From positions 1-36,471 of the forward strand of contig CAZVZK010000101.1 of NCBI GenBank assembly GCA_964630925.1: a stretch of DNA of 36,471 bases. The letters are read 5' to 3'. This DNA is from RGDT01 sp964630925 (GTDB taxonomy: Bacteria; Planctomycetota; Planctomycetia; Gemmatales; Gemmataceae). Shown here piece by piece: positions 14,960-21,970 of the stretch. Every line of letters begins with the position of its first letter. Positions within the stretch are counted from its first letter, which is position 1. The notes below the pieces were generated by a model. That model had not been told where the DNA came from. It did no database searches and saw only the letters and a program-made list of their open reading frames with translations. A program made the translations under genes and the position numbers.

Positions 14960-16300
14960 ATGGCGGAACACGTGATCGACCTGAAGGCGCTGCTCGTCGA
15001 GAGGCCCGACTGTGACGCGGGCACCGTGCAGCAGCTCCGCAACGCCCTCACCCAGGGCGGCGGCCAGTTCAAGAGCCTCAAGGAGGTCGCCGCCCTCCTG
15101 GCCAAGAAGTTGGAGTCGGCCCAGCCGGCCCAGGCCAAGGTGTGGCACCTCAAGTCGGGCATCGCCAACTTCTTCCTCGGGCAGACCGAGCAGGCCATCG
15201 ACCACCTGCGCCAGGCGGACACGGCCCTGTCCAACTTCTACCTCGGCCGGGCGCTGGCGTCGCGTGGCGAGTTCGACGAGGCGCTCAAGGCGTTCGACAA
15301 GTCGGAGAAGACAGGGTACAACGCCGGCCTCGTGAAGTTGCAGCGTGCCAACATCCTCCGCGAGAAGAAGGACCTCGACGGCGCCCGCAAGGTCCTCGCG
15401 GGACTGACCGACCTGGCGAGCCACAGCGCCGAGTACCACTACCAGCACGCGATGTGCCACATGGCCGAGGGCGACCGCACCGCCGCGGTGGCCTCGTTCA
15501 CGCACGCGGTGAAGCTGGACCCCGGCCACACGAACGCCCTGTTCCAGCTCGGCCACGCCAACGACCTCGCGGGCAACGACGAGGACGCCATCGCCTGCTA
15601 CGAGGCGTGCCTCAAGTACCCGCCGCTGCACAAGGGCACGCTGATCAACCTCGGCGTGCTGTACGAGGACCACAACCGCTTCGACAAGGCGATGGAGTGC
15701 TACCGCCGGGTGCTGGCGGCCAACCCGATGGACGAGGCGGCGCGGCTGTTCCACAAGGACGCGCACGCGGCGCTGACGCAGGCCTACGATCCGATCGAGG
15801 ATCAGGAGCTGTCGAAGCGCTCGCAGGTGCTGGACATCCCGGTGACGGACTTCGAGCTGTCGGTGCGGGCGCGGAACTGCCTGAAGAAGATGAACATCAA
15901 GACGCTCGGCGATCTGACGCGGGTGACGGAGCAGACGCTGCTGTCGAGCAAGAACTTCGGCGAGACCTCCCTGGCCGAGATCAAGGAGATGATGGTCGCC
16001 AAGGGCCTGCGTCTGGGCCAGTCGATCCAGGACGGGTCGCAGGGCGGCGGCGACATGCGTTACCGCACGATGGAGGCCGTCTCCCCCGAGGAGGCCGCCG
16101 TCCTGAACACGCCGGTGACGGAGCTGAACCTGTCGGTGCGGGCGCGGAAGTGCATGAACAAGCTGGGGATCGTGACGCTGGGCGACCTGACGCAGCGTTC
16201 CGCGCAGGAGCTGCTGGAGGCGAAGAACTTCGGCCAGACCTCGCTGCAGGAGGTGCGCGACAAGCTCCAGCAGCGCGGCCTGGCCCTGCGGGAGGACTGA
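14960..16300 (+). CDS. TPR protein with two RNA polymerase alpha-CTD domains
   Basis: A 446-residue protein. Residues about 60-275 are tandem TPR-like helix pairs (for example NALFQLGHANDLAGNDEDAI). Then come two modules similar to the C-terminal domain of RNA polymerase alpha. Module 1 (about 295-360) has FELSVRARNCLKKMNIKTLG and NFGETSLAEIKEMM. Module 2 (about 380-445) has LNLSVRARKCMNKLGIVTLG and NFGQTSLQEVRDKL. Compared with E. coli alpha, the equivalents of Arg265, Cys269, Gly296, Ser299 and Glu302 are kept in both, Asn268 only in the first, and Lys298 in neither. It could bind UP-element-like DNA or transcription activators. The ATG at 14960 follows GGGGGTG; earlier in-frame starts lack a ribosome site. 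The role is unknown; the architecture recurs in planctomycetes. Confidence 0.85.
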   Translation: MAEHVIDLKALLVERPDCDAGTVQQLRNALTQGGGQFKSLKEVAALLAKKLESAQPAQAKVWHLKSGIANFFLGQTEQAIDHLRQADTALSNFYLGRALASRGEFDEALKAFDKSEKTGYNAGLVKLQRANILREKKDLDGARKVLAGLTDLASHSAEYHYQHAMCHMAEGDRTAAVASFTHAVKLDPGHTNALFQLGHANDLAGNDEDAIACYEACLKYPPLHKGTLINLGVLYEDHNRFDKAMECYRRVLAANPMDEAARLFHKDAHAALTQAYDPIEDQELSKRSQVLDIPVTDFELSVRARNCLKKMNIKTLGDLTRVTEQTLLSSKNFGETSLAEIKEMMVAKGLRLGQSIQDGSQGGGDMRYRTMEAVSPEEAAVLNTPVTELNLSVRARKCMNKLGIVTLGDLTQRSAQELLEAKNFGQTSLQEVRDKLQQRGLALRED

Positions 16301-16306
16301 CTGTTC

Positions 16307-16411
16307 GGTGTTTCGTGTTAGGTGTTTCGTGTTTAGTGTCTGGGGGCAGCCATCCAGGCTCGGGGGGGCCGACGCTAAACACCAAACACGAAACACCTAA
16401 CACGAAACACC
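16307..16411. repeat. Heptamer inverted-repeat element C
   Basis: An inverted repeat with arms 16307-16340 and 16371-16411 and a 30-base centre, filling the gap between the TPR stop and the tgt start. The arms are built from 7-base units (GTGTTTC, GTGTTAG, GTGTTTC, GTGTTTA on the left). The right arm has one extra unit. The sequence differs from elements A and B but the 7-base period and design are the same. Confidence 0.85.
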
Positions 16412-16412
16412 A

Positions 16413-17546
16413 ATGATGTTCACCCTCCTGAAGACCGATGCCCGCGCCCGCCGTGGCCGGCTGACCACGCCGCACGGGGCCGTCGAGACGCCGATCTTCA
16501 TGCCCGTCGGCACGCAGGCGACGGTCAAGGGCCTCACGCCGCGCCAGGTGGAGGAGTGCGGCGCACGCATCATCCTGGGCAACACCTACCACCTCGCCCT
16601 GCGGCCCGGCAGCGGCCTGGTGGCGGCGATGGGCGGGCTGCACGCGTTCATGCGCTGGGACGGCCCCATCCTCACCGACTCCGGCGGGTTCCAGGTCTAC
16701 TCGCTGGCCCAGTCACGCAAGATCACCGACGAGGCGGCCACCTTCCGCTCGCACATCGACGGGGCGCTGCTGGAGCTGTCGCCGGAGCGGGCCGTGGCGA
16801 TCCAGGAGGAGCTGGGCGCCGACATCATCATGTGCCTGGATGAGTGCCCGCCGGGGGATACCGAACGCGGGTATCTGGAGGTAGCCGTCGAGCGCACCGT
16901 CCGCTGGGCGCGGCGGTGCAAGGACGCCCACCGCCGGGCGGGGCAGGCCCTGTTCGGCATCGTCCAGGGGGGGACGCACCTCGACCTGCGCGAGCGGTGC
17001 GCCCGCGAGCTGGTGGCGCTGGACTTCCCGGGCTACGCGCTGGGCGGGTTCAGCGTCGGCGAGACGGAGGAGCAGATGGCGGCGGCCCTGGCGCCGTGCG
17101 CCGCGTTCCTGCCCGAGGGGAAGCCCCGTTACCTGATGGGCGTCGGCCGGCCCGAGGACATCGTCAACGCCATCGACTGCGGGCTGGACCTGTTCGACTG
17201 CGTGATGCCGACGCGGAGCGGGCGGAACGCCCTGGCGTTCACCGACGCGGGCAACGTGAAGATGCGGAACGCCGCTCACAAGCGAGATCCGGCCCCGCTG
17301 GAGTCTGGTTGCGGGTGCTACACCTGCGCGAATTTCAGCCGGGCGTACCTGCACCATCTGTTCCTCGCGGACGAGATGCTCGGGCCGACCCTGCTGTCGC
17401 TGCACAACGTGGCGTATTACCTCCGCCTGACGGCCAGGTGCCGCGAGGCCATCGAGGCGGGGGTGTGGGCACGGTTCCGCACAGGTTACCTTGCCCGGCG
17501 TGCGGGCGCGGCCTATGATGAGCGCTTCGATCACGCCGCACCCTGA
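16413..17546 (+). CDS. tgt: tRNA-guanine transglycosylase
   Basis: A 377-residue bacterial Tgt that exchanges guanine 34 for preQ1 in the GUN anticodon tRNAs. Key elements are DSGGFQVYSLAQ (general-base Asp near residue 89), IVQGGTHLDLRERCA, YALGGFSVGE, the nucleophile Asp in FDCVMPTRSGRN, and the zinc site GCGCYTCANFSRAYLHHL (three Cys plus His). Length matches the family. It heads the classic tgt-yajC-secDF cluster, with 9 bases to yajC. The start at 16413 lies one base after repeat element C, and no Shine-Dalgarno is present; a second ATG follows immediately. Translation initiation may depend on the hairpin or on an unstructured start. Confidence 0.97.
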   Translation: MMFTLLKTDARARRGRLTTPHGAVETPIFMPVGTQATVKGLTPRQVEECGARIILGNTYHLALRPGSGLVAAMGGLHAFMRWDGPILTDSGGFQVYSLAQSRKITDEAATFRSHIDGALLELSPERAVAIQEELGADIIMCLDECPPGDTERGYLEVAVERTVRWARRCKDAHRRAGQALFGIVQGGTHLDLRERCARELVALDFPGYALGGFSVGETEEQMAAALAPCAAFLPEGKPRYLMGVGRPEDIVNAIDCGLDLFDCVMPTRSGRNALAFTDAGNVKMRNAAHKRDPAPLESGCGCYTCANFSRAYLHHLFLADEMLGPTLLSLHNVAYYLRLTARCREAIEAGVWARFRTGYLARRAGAAYDERFDHAAP

Positions 17547-17555
17547 GGCGACCCC

Positions 17556-18074
17556 ATGCTTTTGTTCGTGGTACTCCTGTTCGCCCAGGCGGACGCCCCG
17601 TTGGGGGTGGGCCCACCCAAGCCGGGTGATGTCGCGGCCAAGGGCGACGACAAGGCGAAGGCGCCGGCCGACGGCGACAAGGGTGATGACAAGAAGGGGG
17701 ACAAGGGCGCGCAGCGGCAGCCGAACCTGCTGGAGCTGCTGCCGTACATCCTCATCCCGGTCATCGTGTACATGTTCGTGTTCGGGCGGAAGCGTGCGGA
17801 CCCGGAGTCCGAACGCGACGTCATGATCAAGGACACGAAGAAGAACGACAAGGTGCTGGTGGGCGGGCTTGTCGTCGGCACTGTCTACTCGATCCACGAC
17901 ACCGAGGACGAGGTGGTGGTGAAGCTCGACGAGAACGTGCGTGTCAAGTTCGTCAAGGGCGCGATCCACAAGAACTACTCCCACGATGAGCGCGTCAAGG
18001 CGGCGAAGGAGTCCAAGGAGCCCCCGAAGGCGGACGGCCAGGCGGGGACGGCAGACCCAGTCAGAAAGGCATGA
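17556..18074 (+). CDS. yajC: YajC, Sec translocon accessory subunit
   Basis: A 172-residue YajC, longer than the roughly 110 of E. coli. After a hydrophobic N-terminus (MLLFVVLLFAQA) resembling a signal peptide comes a Lys/Asp/Gly-rich linker of about 40 residues. The conserved membrane helix (about 55-73, LLPYILIPVIVYMFVFGRKR) and the soluble domain with KKNDKVLVGGLVVGTVYSIH follow. YajC associates with SecDF in the inner membrane and supports protein export. The start ATG is 9 bases after the tgt stop and the secDF ATG follows after 9 bases, so this is one operon. The extra N-terminal hydrophobic segment and linker are unusual. Confidence 0.88.
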   Translation: MLLFVVLLFAQADAPLGVGPPKPGDVAAKGDDKAKAPADGDKGDDKKGDKGAQRQPNLLELLPYILIPVIVYMFVFGRKRADPESERDVMIKDTKKNDKVLVGGLVVGTVYSIHDTEDEVVVKLDENVRVKFVKGAIHKNYSHDERVKAAKESKEPPKADGQAGTADPVRKA

Positions 18075-18083
18075 CGTCCGACC

Positions 18084-21000
18084 ATGAGAAGGTTCTTCAA
18101 CCGCATCCTCATCTGCGTCATCCCGACGATCCTGTCGATCGCCGTGGTGGCGTGGGCCTACAACGAGTACCAGGCGGGCCGCGGCGGCTTCCGCCTCGGC
18201 GTGGACCTCGTCGGCGGCACCATCCTCGTCTACGAGGTGGACGAGACGAAGATGCCCGACAAGTTCTCCGCCGCCGACCTCGCGGCGGCGCTCAAACGCC
18301 GCATCGACCCCAACGACCTGTATAACATCACCATCCGCCCCGTGGACGGCACCCCGCCACGCGTCGAGATCATCCTGCCCACCGGCGGACGCCATCAGTC
18401 CGAGGCCGCCGAGAATACCTGGCAGGGGATCCTCGCGTCGGCGGCGACGAAGTTCCCCGTCGAGGGGCTCGAGGCCCCCTACACCGATGTGCGCCGCGGC
18501 CGGCACGGCGGCAGCGACCTGCAGCAGGCGATCCTCGACGGCCCCTGGCGCGGCCTGCTGGCCGAGGCGGCAAAGACGTACCCCGTCGCCGGCCGCAAGT
18601 CGCCCTACGCCGACGTCGGACGCGATGACAAGGCCGCGCTGAGCAAGGCCATCGTCGCGGCGGGCAAGGGCCTCGACGCCAAGAAGGTCGAGGAGTGGGT
18701 CGAGGGCAAGGCGGCCTCCCTCAAGCTCCCTGATGCCAAGGAGGTCGAGGACTGGGTGGCGGCCAACACCTCCTCGGGCAACAGCCGGGCGCTGACTGGG
18801 GATGAGGTCGAGAACATCAAGGGCCTGGTCTCGAAGCAGGGCCGGCTGGAGTTCAAGATCGTCGCCAACGCGAACGACGACGACGCGGCCTTCAAGGCGG
18901 CCGAGGCGTACTTCAAGGAGCCCAGGAACCAGGCGGAGCTGAAGAGGCTGAACGACCAGGGCCTCCCGCCCCCGCCGCCGGTGCAGTCCGACGGGCGGCG
19001 GGCGTTCGAGGTGGAGCTGATCGGCCTGAAGGAGCCGTACACCTACCAGTGGGTGATGCTCGGCAAGAGCGAGCTGTGGCAGCTCGGTCTCAACTCCGAG
19101 GCCCTGCACGTGCCGAAGTCGTCGCCGCCCCAGCTGACCCCGCTGGGCAAGCAGCTGGCCGACCTCCGCGCCAAGGGGGAGACGTTCCAGCCGGGCACCC
19201 TGGGCCTGGGGAGCCTCGGCTCCAGCCTCATGTACACGCGGGAGATCCCCGACGGCACCTGGGGCCTGGACACACGCCCGGCCAACGAGAAGACCCAGCG
19301 CGTGGGCAAGGCGGTGGAGTATTTCGTCCTCGTAAGGGATGGGATCGGCGGCGAGGACATCAAGGGCGACGACCTGACGCGGGCCAGCGAAGGGCATAGC
19401 CGCGAGGGCGGCAACCTGTCGATCGATTTCCAGTTCACCGCTGAGGGCGGGGCGAAGTTCTACGCCCTCACGTCGCGGAACGCCCCCTCCGGCACCGGGC
19501 CGGGGGCCTTCCGCCGGCACCTGGCGATCCTGTTCGACGGACAGATCATGTCGGCGCCGTCGCTGAACAGCGCGATCAGCACGAACGGGCAGATCACCGG
19601 CAAGTTCACGCCGCAGGAGGTCAACGAGTACGTCCGCATCCTGCGGGCCGGTGCGTTGCCCGCCACGTTGAAGCGTGAGCCGGTCAGCCAGAACAGCATG
19701 GGGGCGACCCTGGGCGAGGACACGATCCGCAAGGGGACGTGGTCGGTCCTGTGGTCGTTCATCGCCGTGATGGTGTTCATGGTCCTCTACTACCGCTTCG
19801 CCGGCTTCGTCGCCTGCGTGGCGCTGCTGGCCAACCTGCTCCTCACCGTCGCCTTCATGGTGGCGGTGAACGCGGCGTTCACGTTGCCTGGCCTCGCCGG
19901 CCTGGTGTTGATGCTGGGCATGGCGGTGGACGCCAACGTGCTGATCTACGAGCGTCTCCGCGAGGAGCGGGACAGGGGGGCGAGCCTGCAGCAGGCGCTC
20001 CGCAACGGCTACGACAAGGCGCTGCCGACCATCATCGACACGCACCTGTCGAGCATCTTCACGGCGATCGTGCTGTACGTCGTGGGCAACGACCAGCTGA
20101 AGGGCTTCGGCATCTCGCTCACGGTGGGGCTGGTGATCAGCCTGTTCACCTCGCTGTACATGACCCGCACGATGTTCGAGGTCTGGTTCGCCGAGGGCTG
20201 GGTCAAGGAGCTGTCGTTCTACGAGGGCCTTGTCAAGCTGATCCACATGCGGTACTGGGACTTCATGTCGATCCGCCACTACTGGTTCACGGCGACGGCG
20301 ATCCTGACCGTGCTGGGGGCGGCGTTGTTCATTTACCGGCTGGACGGCGACCCGAAGACCGGCAAGGCGACGGTGTTGAACATCGACTTCACCGGGGGGA
20401 CGGCGATCACGGCGCGTCTGGCGGAGCCGCAGAAGCTGGAATGGCTGCGCGAGAAGCTGGAGCACTCCAGCGGGGACGACAAGCCGCTGCCGGACCAGGC
20501 GCTGGAGCAGCTCTTCCCGAGCGGTGCGGCCGCGGAGGACTCCAACAGGGGCACCACGTTCTTCACGCTGCGGACGTCGGAGAAGAACCTGGGGACGGTG
20601 CAGGCGTTCGTGAAGCGGCGTCTTGAGGGGCACCTGAAGCTGCTGAAGATGACGTACAAGCTGCCGGCGGACGCCGGGGCGCGTGACAGCAGCGTCGAGC
20701 TGGTGTTCGCCGACCAGAAGGGGGGCACGGACCACGCCTCGCCGTCGCAGATCCAGACGCTGCTGAACACGGTGTTCACGGAGAAGGGGGCGGCGCGGGC
20801 GTCGTTCATGCTGGAGCGCAACGCCTACGACAAGGAGGGCAACAAGGTCGTCAACGCGGAGGGCCTGTACTCGCAGCTCACGCTGCGGCTGCGCGAGCCA
20901 GTGGAGAGGTCGAAGCTGGACGCGATCCTGGCGGCGGCGGCGGAGCGGCTGGGCAGCACGCCGCAGCCGGAGCGCCTGGAGAACTTCGACAAGCAGCTGG

Positions 21001-21593
21001 CGGAGAGCACGCAGACGCGGGCGATGTACGCCATCCTGGCGTCGTGGATCGCCATCCTGCTGTACCTGTGGTTCCGCTTCGGCTCGTGGACGTTCGGGGC
21101 GGCGACGGTCGTGTGCCTCATCCACGACCTGTTCTTCACGCTCGGCATCATCGCCGCGTGCCACTACCTCGTCTACTGGGCGCCGCCCGTGGCGTGGTTC
21201 TTGGGCATCCAGGACTTCAAGATCGACCTGCCGGCCATCGCGGCGCTGCTGACTCTGGTGGGCTACTCGGTGAGCGACACGATCGTGGTGTTCGACCGCA
21301 TCCGCGAGGTGCGTGGCAAGAACCCGGCGCTGACGTTCCAGATGATCAACGACAGCGTGAACCAGACGTTGACGCGGACGATCCTGGCGTCGATGACGGT
21401 GTTCGTGGTGGTGGTGGTGCTGTACTTCTTCGGCGGCGAGGGGGTGAAGCTGTTCGCGTTCGTGATGATCGTCGGCGTGATCGTCGGGACGTACAGCAGC
21501 ATCTACATCGCCAGCCCGCTGCTGATCCTGTTCGGCGAGGGCAAGCTGCACCCGTCGCTGACGGACCGCCCGGCGGCCACGACGCGGGCCTGA
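18084..21593 (+). CDS. secDF: SecD-SecF fusion protein
   Basis: A 1169-residue fused SecDF that uses the proton gradient to complete protein export. SecD part: first membrane helix (about 8-25), GVDLVGGT motif (39-46), periplasmic domain, and five membrane helices (about 552-700) with GMAVDANVLIYERLREE, the proton-path Asp. SecF part: helix near 728-745, DFTGGTAI (about 768), and five helices from about 980 with GYSVSDTIVVFDRIRE. An insertion of about 140 residues (102-245), with an internal tandem repeat, separates VEIILP from GRLEFKIVAN in the SecD periplasmic domain. Gene order tgt-yajC-secDF is conserved across bacteria; the fusion is known in several phyla including planctomycetes. Confidence 0.96.
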   Translation: MRRFFNRILICVIPTILSIAVVAWAYNEYQAGRGGFRLGVDLVGGTILVYEVDETKMPDKFSAADLAAALKRRIDPNDLYNITIRPVDGTPPRVEIILPTGGRHQSEAAENTWQGILASAATKFPVEGLEAPYTDVRRGRHGGSDLQQAILDGPWRGLLAEAAKTYPVAGRKSPYADVGRDDKAALSKAIVAAGKGLDAKKVEEWVEGKAASLKLPDAKEVEDWVAANTSSGNSRALTGDEVENIKGLVSKQGRLEFKIVANANDDDAAFKAAEAYFKEPRNQAELKRLNDQGLPPPPPVQSDGRRAFEVELIGLKEPYTYQWVMLGKSELWQLGLNSEALHVPKSSPPQLTPLGKQLADLRAKGETFQPGTLGLGSLGSSLMYTREIPDGTWGLDTRPANEKTQRVGKAVEYFVLVRDGIGGEDIKGDDLTRASEGHSREGGNLSIDFQFTAEGGAKFYALTSRNAPSGTGPGAFRRHLAILFDGQIMSAPSLNSAISTNGQITGKFTPQEVNEYVRILRAGALPATLKREPVSQNSMGATLGEDTIRKGTWSVLWSFIAVMVFMVLYYRFAGFVACVALLANLLLTVAFMVAVNAAFTLPGLAGLVLMLGMAVDANVLIYERLREERDRGASLQQALRNGYDKALPTIIDTHLSSIFTAIVLYVVGNDQLKGFGISLTVGLVISLFTSLYMTRTMFEVWFAEGWVKELSFYEGLVKLIHMRYWDFMSIRHYWFTATAILTVLGAALFIYRLDGDPKTGKATVLNIDFTGGTAITARLAEPQKLEWLREKLEHSSGDDKPLPDQALEQLFPSGAAAEDSNRGTTFFTLRTSEKNLGTVQAFVKRRLEGHLKLLKMTYKLPADAGARDSSVELVFADQKGGTDHASPSQIQTLLNTVFTEKGAARASFMLERNAYDKEGNKVVNAEGLYSQLTLRLREPVERSKLDAILAAAAERLGSTPQPERLENFDKQLAESTQTRAMYAILASWIAILLYLWFRFGSWTFGAATVVCLIHDLFFTLGIIAACHYLVYWAPPVAWFLGIQDFKIDLPAIAALLTLVGYSVSDTIVVFDRIREVRGKNPALTFQMINDSVNQTLTRTILASMTVFVVVVVLYFFGGEGVKLFAFVMIVGVIVGTYSSIYIASPLLILFGEGKLHPSLTDRPAATTRA

Positions 21594-21615
21594 GACGCGT
21601 GGGTTTGAAGCGAAA

Positions 21616-21645
21616 GGGCCGGGCGGGGATCACCCCGCCCGGCCC
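21616..21645. terminator. Bidirectional terminator between secDF and tRNA-Val
   Basis: A perfect 13-bp stem (GGGCCGGGCGGGG at 21616-21628 with its complement at 21633-21645) and a 4-base loop ATCA. It lies 22 bases after the secDF stop and 8 bases after the 3' end of the convergent tRNA. On the minus strand the stem is followed by TTTCGCTTCAAA, so it fits termination of the tRNA transcript too. Confidence 0.8.
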
Positions 21646-21653
21646 GTTTCATG

Positions 21654-21727
21654 TGGACGCTACTGGATTCGAACCAGTGACCCCTACAATGTCAATGTAG
21701 TACTCTAGCCAACTGAGCTAAGCGTCC
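21654..21727 (-). tRNA. tRNA-Val (anticodon GAC)
   Basis: The reverse strand folds as a complete cloverleaf: acceptor GGACGCT/AGCGTCC, D arm GCTCAGTTGGCTAGAGT, anticodon stem CTACA/TGTAG around the loop TTGACAT, T arm ACTGG-TTCGAAT-CCAGT and discriminator A. The anticodon GAC reads GUC and GUU valine codons. CCA is not encoded. GUC is a favoured valine codon in this GC-rich window. The gene has its own upstream promoter and a downstream terminator. Confidence 0.96.
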
Positions 21728-21739
21728 GTCCTGAAGGTA

Positions 21740-21768
21740 AGGTTACGCGCCTCGGGCTGGGCCGTCAA
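21740..21768 (-). promoter_or_regulatory. Promoter of tRNA-Val
   Basis: On the minus strand TTGACG (21768-21763) and TAACCT (21745-21740) are separated by exactly 17 bases. The expected start lies only a few bases before the mature tRNA 5' end at 21727. This is one of the best sigma-70-type promoters in the window. Confidence 0.75.
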
Positions 21769-21932
21769 GGGCTGTTGGCCGCCCCGGCGATGCTGACGTG
21801 CCGGGATCCGCTCACGCCCCACGCCCCGGCGGTGACCTCCACTCGGGGCGCTCACGCGACCCCGCTTGTCCGATCCAGGGGCGGCTACCCCGTTTCTGAA
21901 CACCTGTCCAGACGGCCTGTCGGCCCTCGCCC

Positions 21933-21941
21933 TGGTACAAT
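21933..21941 (+). promoter_or_regulatory. Extended -10 promoter of the DUF2461-McrB gene
   Basis: TGGTACAAT is an extended -10 (TGn plus TACAAT at 21936-21941). Start of transcription near 21948 gives a leader of about 23 bases that carries the GGGAGGG ribosome site. No -35 match is visible, as is usual for extended -10 promoters. Confidence 0.45.
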
Positions 21942-21970
21942 CGAACATCGACCAGCCAGGGGGAGGGCAC

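Noticed and set aside
16713..21551. A 1612-codon open frame antisense to tgt, yajC and secDF
   Set aside because: It mirrors three certain genes, has a His/Arg/Gln-rich composition with no domain, and arises from GC-biased third codon positions.
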